A stretch of 64,000 nucleotides of DNA, from contig NZ_JAKZGD010000008.1 in assembly GCF_022549495.1 (NCBI RefSeq), positions 98,556-162,555 of the forward strand, given 5' to 3'. This document shows, piece by piece, positions 58,968 through 64,000 of the stretch. A model generated the notes under the pieces. That model did not search any database and was not told the origin of the DNA. It was given only the letters and a program-made list of their open reading frames with translations. The position numbers and the translations under genes are program-made. How positions within the stretch are numbered: the first letter of the stretch is position 1; each line of letters opens with the position of its first letter. The DNA is from Acinetobacter sp. ANC 4805 (GTDB lineage Bacteria > Pseudomonadota > Gammaproteobacteria > Pseudomonadales > Moraxellaceae).

Positions 58968-60140
58968 TTAATAGTCTAGCTGCTTACTGATTAGATCCTT
59001 CATAATTTCTTCAGCACCACCACCAATCATATTCACTTTGACTTCACGATAAATTCTTTCGGACTTCGTTCCACGCATAAAACCCATTCCACCCAAAGTT
59101 TGCACCGCAGCATCCGCACAAAATTGCATCGTACGAGTCGCTACATTTTTTGACATCGAAATTTGTGCAATGAGGTCTGCTCCTTGCAGCTCTTTTTGTC
59201 CCATTCGATAAGCTGTATCTTCTAATAATGCTCGTGTTGTAGTCAATTGTGTTGCCATATCTACAAGTTTGTGGCGAACCACCTGATGATCCACCAAGCG
59301 CTTTCCAAAAGTTTGACGCTGTTTTGCCCAATCTAAGGCTTCCTCATAACAGACCAAGGCATAACCATATGCCATCGCGGCTAGCCAAAAACGTTCCATA
59401 TTAAAGTTATTCATAATGACTTTAAAACCAGCATTTTCCTCACCTAACAAGTGACTAACTGGGACTTGGACATTGTCAAAATGCAAATGCGCAGTGTCTG
59501 ATGCCCACCAACCCATTTTCTTTAATGTTGATTTGGTTATTCCCTTGCTATGCGCATCGACCAATAACATGGAAATCCCTTTGGCACCTTGGGCATTTAG
59601 ATCAGTTTTGACCGCAACCGTATAATAATCTGCTCGCATTCCTGATGTGATAAAGGTCTTTTCACCATTCAAAATAAAATGATCTCCTTCTCGAACTGCT
59701 TTGGTTTTAATTGCAGCGACATCAGAACCGCCACTAGGCTCTGTAATTGCCAAGGCTGATATTTTTTCACCTGCAATAATCTGTGGCATAACTTCATTAC
59801 GAATCTCAGGTCGAGCAAAATGATGAATGGGTGGTGTTCCAATGCTATGGATCATAAGCGAAATATGCACACCACCAGATCCAGCTTTTGCCATCTCAAT
59901 TGCTGCCAACATCACGTAGAAGGCATCTGCATCGGGAATGCCACCATGTTCAGCATCATAGCCGAGACCCATTAAACCGATATTTGCAGCCTGTTGATAA
60001 AGTTCTCGTGGAAATATTCCTGCCTCATCCCATTCATTCACATAAGGTGAAATTTCTTTCTCTACAAACCGTTTGACACTGTCTGCAAAGGCCCGATGTT
60101 CAGATGTGTAATAAATCGGGTTAAGTGATAAACCATCCAT
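58968..60140 (-). CDS. Acyl-CoA dehydrogenase (copy 1)
   Basis: A 390-aa FAD enzyme that introduces the alpha-beta double bond in acyl-CoA. LAITEPSGGSDVAAIKTKA and KTFITSGMRADYYTVAVK are the family's signatures; the C-terminal GGMGFMRGTKSERIYREVKV segment is close to the FAD and active-site region. It is one of two tandem near-duplicates with copy 2 at 60233-61396. Acyl-chain specificity cannot be told. Confidence 0.92.
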   Translation of the reverse strand: MDGLSLNPIYYTSEHRAFADSVKRFVEKEISPYVNEWDEAGIFPRELYQQAANIGLMGLGYDAEHGGIPDADAFYVMLAAIEMAKAGSGGVHISLMIHSIGTPPIHHFARPEIRNEVMPQIIAGEKISALAITEPSGGSDVAAIKTKAVREGDHFILNGEKTFITSGMRADYYTVAVKTDLNAQGAKGISMLLVDAHSKGITKSTLKKMGWWASDTAHLHFDNVQVPVSHLLGEENAGFKVIMNNFNMERFWLAAMAYGYALVCYEEALDWAKQRQTFGKRLVDHQVVRHKLVDMATQLTTTRALLEDTAYRMGQKELQGADLIAQISMSKNVATRTMQFCADAAVQTLGGMGFMRGTKSERIYREVKVNMIGGGAEEIMKDLISKQLDY

Positions 60141-60232
60141 GTCTTTTTCCTAAATTATTATTTAACTAATTGTTCTTTTATAAATACGGCTTTAGACCAA
60201 TCTCATCATGGTTTAAAGCCTTAAAATTTCGC

Positions 60233-61396
60233 TTAATAACCGAGTTGGCGGCTGGCAAGGTCTTTCATAATTTCCTCTGCACCACCACCAATCATGTTCA
60301 CTTTCACTTCACGATAGATACGTTCAGATTTTGTGCCACGCATAAAACCCATCCCTCCTAAAGTCTGAACGGCAGCATCAGCACAAAATTGCATGGTTTG
60401 TGTTGCTACATTTTTAAGCATGCAAATTTGTGCAATCAGTTCATTACCCTGCAATTCTGGTTTTCCTAAACGATAGGCTGTATCTTCCAATAACGCACGA
60501 GTTGAAGTTAAACGTGTCGCCATATCTACTAGCTTATGGCGAACGACTTGATGATCAATTAAGCGTTTACCAAAAGTTTGTCGTTGTTTAGCCCAATCCA
60601 AAGCTTCTTCATAGCAAACCAACGCATAACCATAGCTACTGGCTGCAAGAAAAAATCGCTCCATGTTAAAGTTGTTCATAATAACAAAGAAGCCCATATT
60701 TTCGGCACCAAGTAAGTTTTTAGCTGGCACACGCACATGATCAAAGTGCAAATGCGCTGTATCCGATGCCCACCAACCCATTTTATCTAGCTTTGATTTT
60801 GTAATGCCTTCACTATGCGCATCAATCAACAGCATTGAAATACCATTAGCTCCCTTAGCATCAGGATCAGTACGTACTGCTACTGAATAATAATCTGCTC
60901 GAATACCCGATGTAATAAAGGTCTTTTCACCACTGACAATATAATCGTCACCATCTCGAACCGCTTTGGTTTTCAAAGCCGCGACATCAGAACCACCGCT
61001 AGGTTCAGTAATTGCCAATGCAGAGATTTTCTCTCCTGACAAAATTTGTGGTAAAACTTCAGCCTTGACCTCTTCTTGAGCAAAATGCTGAATTGGTGGT
61101 GTTCCAATCGTATGTGAAAGCAATGATGCAGCCAAACCACCTGATGCGCACTTCGCTAACTCCACTGAGGCAAGCAGAGTATAAAATGCATCCGTTCCCG
61201 CAATACCACCATAATTTTCATCAAAGCCCACACCAAGCAAGCCTATATCAGCGGCCTTTTTATACAGCTCATGCGGAAAAGTTTCCGCTTCATCCCATTC
61301 AGTGATAAAAGGACTAATTTCTTTTTCAGTAAAGCGCCTAACACTCTCAGCAAAGGCTAAATGTTGCTCGGTGTAATATAAAGGGTTGAGTAGCAT
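60233..61396 (-). CDS. Acyl-CoA dehydrogenase (copy 2)
   Basis: A 387-aa paralogue of the gene that follows at 58968-60140. Long segments are the same or near the same, such as SALAITEPSGGSDVAA and RTKSERIYREVKVNMIGGGA-type C-terminal sequence, while the N-terminal third is more diverged. The two genes lie head to tail, separated by 92 bp, and copy 2 is upstream in transcription. Different acyl preferences are possible. Confidence 0.92.
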   Translation of the reverse strand: MLLNPLYYTEQHLAFAESVRRFTEKEISPFITEWDEAETFPHELYKKAADIGLLGVGFDENYGGIAGTDAFYTLLASVELAKCASGGLAASLLSHTIGTPPIQHFAQEEVKAEVLPQILSGEKISALAITEPSGGSDVAALKTKAVRDGDDYIVSGEKTFITSGIRADYYSVAVRTDPDAKGANGISMLLIDAHSEGITKSKLDKMGWWASDTAHLHFDHVRVPAKNLLGAENMGFFVIMNNFNMERFFLAASSYGYALVCYEEALDWAKQRQTFGKRLIDHQVVRHKLVDMATRLTSTRALLEDTAYRLGKPELQGNELIAQICMLKNVATQTMQFCADAAVQTLGGMGFMRGTKSERIYREVKVNMIGGGAEEIMKDLASRQLGY

Positions 61397-61533
61397 GCTT
61401 GCTTCCTAATAATTATTGATCATTGTTTTCGAGTATTTAGTGAGCACTAAGGTATCAAAACCATAAAAACCAAGCAAGCGCTTGGCAAAATTTAAAATTA
61501 AGAAATTTTAGAATAATGGTATAAAGTTCAAAA

Positions 61534-62097
61534 TTATATTTTTAGTCGACCACGAAAACCACGAGTCGCATAATAAGATTGCGCACCATTGTGATAAATA
61601 AAAACTCGTCCATAGCGATTATCACAAAAAATTGCACCACCCTATTTGCGTAGATCTTCTGGTGTTTTTACCCAACTCGAAGTTTTTAAATCAAAATGCT
61701 CAACCGACTGCAATTGCTTGTATTGCTCTTCTGTGAGCAATTCAATTCCAATTGTCTCTGCAACCTCAACTGCATTGTTTTCTGGCTTATGTTCTTTACG
61801 TGCATCCAAAGCAGCACGATCATAACAAAGGCTTCTACGCCCTTTTGGTGTTTCTACGGCACAATCATAAAAGATAATTTCAGATGATTTTGAATCAAAT
61901 GACACGATATCTGGTTCTCCACCAGTCTCTTCCATTTGATTGAGTGACCATAGCTTTTCAGGTTTTTGTTTCAACTGATCTTCGATATCAACCCAATTCA
62001 AACCGTGATGCCGATGCATATTTGCTTCAAAACGCTTTTTAAATATTTCGAACAACACGATCATCTGTTCAGCACTTAACTGTTTTTTCTTAGTCAT
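61534..62097 (-). pseudogene. DUF4256 gene broken by one in-frame amber codon
   Basis: Residues 1-151 (start ATG 62097) run to TAG 61642-61644 after TPEDLRK. Reading on in the same frame gives GGAIFCDNRYGRVFIYHNGA then QSYYATRGFRGRLKI and a proper TAA at 61534-61536, total 187 residues counting the amber. DUF4256 proteins are about this length, and the C-terminal part is typical of the family. A single mutation therefore interrupts an otherwise complete gene. It may still give a truncated protein. Confidence 0.8.
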
Positions 62098-62119
62098 TTT
62101 TCTTCTCTAAATTTTAATA

Positions 62120-62467
62120 CTACACCGAACGACCATCAAAATGATTGATTTTGATGCTTTCCAAATCTAAATCTTCGATACATCTGATATTAATGGCATA
62201 CATCTGATTCCCTTGCGGATCAATGCCTGTTGCATAAGGATGAATACCACAGATCTTACAAAAATGATGATTGATCACATGCTTATTAAATTGGTAACTA
62301 GTTAAAGTATTTTCTTGAACTGAAACATCAACTTTATCCGTAGGCAAGAACCACAATAAAGAACCTTTCCTTTGGCAAATCGAGCAATTGCATGACATTG
62401 CTTCAGTCAAATCACCTTGTGCAATGAAGGTGATTTTTCCACAATGGCAACTTCCTTTATATTCCAT
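62120..62467 (-). CDS. GFA family zinc-binding protein
   Basis: About 115 aa. The start is set at ATG 62467 (MEYKGSCHCGKITF), with AGGA 7 nt upstream; the longer frame to 62506 is less likely. Zinc ligands: CHCG, CNCSICQRK and CKICGIHPY, the CENP-V/GFA pattern. Some relatives bind glutathione adducts; the substrate here is unknown. Confidence 0.9.
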   Translation of the reverse strand: MEYKGSCHCGKITFIAQGDLTEAMSCNCSICQRKGSLLWFLPTDKVDVSVQENTLTSYQFNKHVINHHFCKICGIHPYATGIDPQGNQMYAINIRCIEDLDLESIKINHFDGRSV

Positions 62468-62532
62468 CTTATTGTCCTTTTTATATTGTTCTACCGTATT
62501 AAACAAAGCTGCTTAAATGATGTCCACTTAAT

Positions 62533-62928
62533 TTAGTTATTTCTTTCGTGATAAGAAAATGTAAGTTGATGTCGCCATTGATATTCCAATCGAGCCAAAG
62601 CACCAACAAAGATAGCCTCTCCAGCAATATGGATCACTGCAAAGATAGTCATTTGTTGCCAAAATCGCCAAAGGATAACCAGACAAACCAAGACCCAGAT
62701 GCTATTTGCAATTACCAAGATATTGATGAGGAACAGTGAGCGTTTTTTATAATTGGCTAGTGTAAATGAATAACTTGCGTATAAGAGATTCACGCAACCC
62801 ACGAAAACAATAATCCCCTTGGGTAAATGATAGAGTTGACTTAACCATGGTGCAGCTAGTAATACGATCGGCCCAGCAGATGCAGCCGCAGTACAGTCTA
62901 TCCACAAAATTTGCTTGGCAATCTTCAT
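62533..62928 (-). CDS. 131-aa membrane protein, four helices
   Basis: The 131-aa protein has four predicted membrane helices (about 15-30, 38-58, 67-85 and 92-110) and a short charged tail. No family name is certain. It is upstream of the GFA gene on the same strand with a 65-bp gap and may be cotranscribed. Confidence 0.7.
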   Translation of the reverse strand: MKIAKQILWIDCTAAASAGPIVLLAAPWLSQLYHLPKGIIVFVGCVNLLYASYSFTLANYKKRSLFLINILVIANSIWVLVCLVILWRFWQQMTIFAVIHIAGEAIFVGALARLEYQWRHQLTFSYHERNN

Positions 62929-63011
62929 TATTTAAATGCTCTTTTTGTTTTAATTTGAGCATATACAGATCATTCATGATTTAAAACATCTTGCTGACTT
63001 TCTATACGACA

Positions 63012-63404
63012 TTAAATCCAAAAATGTTGGCACTGCCGACACTTCGTTCCATTTTTATAAGAAAAGAGCGGAAAACCCAACAATAGAAAAACCACATAAG
63101 CGGGGCGTTTACCTTCTGTATAAGGTTGTATATCAGTACTGCCACAATTAGGACAGCTTTCGCTTAATCCAAACTGTTGTTCTAATTCCTGACTAAAATC
63201 TTGAGCAAGTAATGCTTTAGCCTCTTCTGCATAGCTTTCAGGAACTAATAATCGCACACCACCTAAAGCATTGGAGTAAAGCCAATCCATATTAATGGTA
63301 TGTTCATTTTCAATACGTGCTGGAATTTCAGCTGCTTCCAATTGTGTTTTAGCAATCTGAGCTTCATAGGGAAAAGAATACGTTTCAGCGACCACCCATT
63401 TCAT
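63012..63404 (-). CDS. DUF2007 protein with zinc ribbon
   Basis: 130 aa. The N-terminal DUF2007 domain (ETYSFPYEAQIAKTQLEAAE... GGVRLLVPESYAEEAKALL) is a putative signal-transducing fold. The C-terminal part has a zinc ribbon (CPNCGS and CRQCQHFW) with a short hydrophobic segment (VVFLLLGFPLFSY) between. The role is unknown. Single gene. Confidence 0.85.
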   Translation of the reverse strand: MKWVVAETYSFPYEAQIAKTQLEAAEIPARIENEHTINMDWLYSNALGGVRLLVPESYAEEAKALLAQDFSQELEQQFGLSESCPNCGSTDIQPYTEGKRPAYVVFLLLGFPLFSYKNGTKCRQCQHFWI

Positions 63405-63476
63405 AGGAATATCAAAATAGAATAAATATAAATTCTAAGCTCAGTTCATCTCAGTGCACAATGCTCAAATTTGTTG

Positions 63477-63818
63477 TTATATATTTTGGCCATGAAATTT
63501 TTCCCATGCAATCGACTCCAAGTCGCCAGTCAGTTCATTGGATTGCTCATCCAATAGCTTATACATGATCTGATATTGACCAATTGTTGCACTGCCTTCA
63601 AGGCCTAACAAAACCGTATACAACGCATCAGTTAGAGCTTCTGAAACAATTTTTTTCGTTAAATTAATCTGTTCATGATTCATACCAGATTTTTCTAATA
63701 GACTAATTCGTGATATTTCAGAATCAACAGTAAAGTAACTCTGAATCAGATCATCTCTTAAAAGTTTAAATTCCTCTACGAATTCTTCTGAAGTCATGGC
63801 AAGGTGATTATTGATCAT
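63477..63818 (-). CDS. 113-aa hypothetical protein
   Basis: Not recognised. A 113-aa, mostly helical, soluble, mildly acidic protein, preceded by an AGGATGAAATTTAA-type ribosome binding region. It lies between the DUF2007 gene and the rRNA terminator on the minus strand. No motif is visible. Confidence 0.6.
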   Translation of the reverse strand: MINNHLAMTSEEFVEEFKLLRDDLIQSYFTVDSEISRISLLEKSGMNHEQINLTKKIVSEALTDALYTVLLGLEGSATIGQYQIMYKLLDEQSNELTGDLESIAWEKFHGQNI

Positions 63819-63915
63819 TTAAATTTCATCCTTTTATTATTTTGATTCAACCTATAAAACAATAACATATTCCTCAAGATACGCTATTTAATGTATTTTT
63901 CTTCCCAATAAAAAA

Positions 63916-63943
63916 CACCCCCTCAGCATTAGCGGAGGGGGTG
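63916..63943 (-). terminator. rRNA operon terminator
   Basis: CACCCCCTC (63916-63924) and GAGGGGGTG (63935-63943) are perfect 9-bp arms with a 10-nt loop, followed on the minus strand by TTTTTTATT. It lies 14 bp after the 5S 3' end. Confidence 0.9.
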
Positions 63944-63956
63944 ATTTAATTTAAAA

Positions 63957-64000
63957 GCTGGCGATGACTTACTCTCACATGGCAAACGCCACACTACCAT
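63957..64000 (-). rRNA. rrf: 5S ribosomal RNA (3' end, partial)
   Basis: On the minus strand the window edge reads ATGGTAGTGTGGCGTTTGCC then ATGTGAGAGTAAGTCATCGC and CAGC, the conserved 3' end of Acinetobacter 5S rRNA. The 5' part and the rest of the operon lie beyond 64000. Confidence 0.93.

Overview
This 64 kb window is chromosomal DNA of a low-GC gammaproteobacterium, almost certainly an Acinetobacter species. The pointers are the AT-rich codon use, an inserted element beside dusA, the ilvI-ilvH-ilvC cluster, leuS-lptE-holA, and an Acinetobacter-style 5S rRNA 3' end at the right edge. The species cannot be fixed from sequence alone.

Positions 1-8435 are accessory: the dusA-proximal end of an integrated element. 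It carries a broken IS transposase, two tandem proteins related to the inovirus Gp2 / YagK-YfjJ family (one keeps HUH-replicase-like motifs, its partner has lost them), an AT-rich origin-like stretch, a 601-aa winged-helix-like protein, a ribbon-helix-helix/coiled-coil protein behind a 13-bp inverted repeat, a 293-aa unknown, a PrtN-like small regulator, and a tyrosine integrase that abuts dusA. No conjugation or capsid genes are visible. It looks like a plasmid-like integrative element or a phage satellite whose far end lies outside the window. This is the part most likely to hold an undescribed system.

Positions 8436-28200 are mostly housekeeping (dusA, tcdA, acnA, tatD, prfC). Mixed in are an orphan CHAP-like hydrolase without a signal peptide, an 806-aa unknown, two related lipoproteins, a GGDEF cyclase, a MarR regulator facing a two-gene unit across a promoter bracketed by an 11-bp inverted repeat, and a TonB-dependent siderophore receptor behind a Fur-like site.

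Positions 28205-31256 form an arsenic-resistance operon (arsC-arsR-arsC-acr3-arsH) with two different arsenate reductases and two operator-like inverted repeats. A PHA-synthase-like hydrolase with a Ser nucleophile and an MHYT-GGDEF-EAL protein preceded by a possible 29-codon leader ORF follow. Next is the branched-chain amino acid cluster ilvI-ilvH-ilvC; an extra, diverged copy of the ilvC 3' end lies just beyond its terminator.

Positions 40600-64000 hold leuS-lptE-holA, a bacteriohemerythrin, a sirtuin, a MacA-MacB-TolC-type tripartite efflux operon, a small region of gene debris with one intact acidic small protein, fabI, trxC, a thioesterase, two tandem near-duplicate acyl-CoA dehydrogenases, a DUF4256 gene broken by one amber codon, and several small unknowns. 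The window ends in the 3' end of a 5S rRNA gene, with its terminator, on the minus strand.
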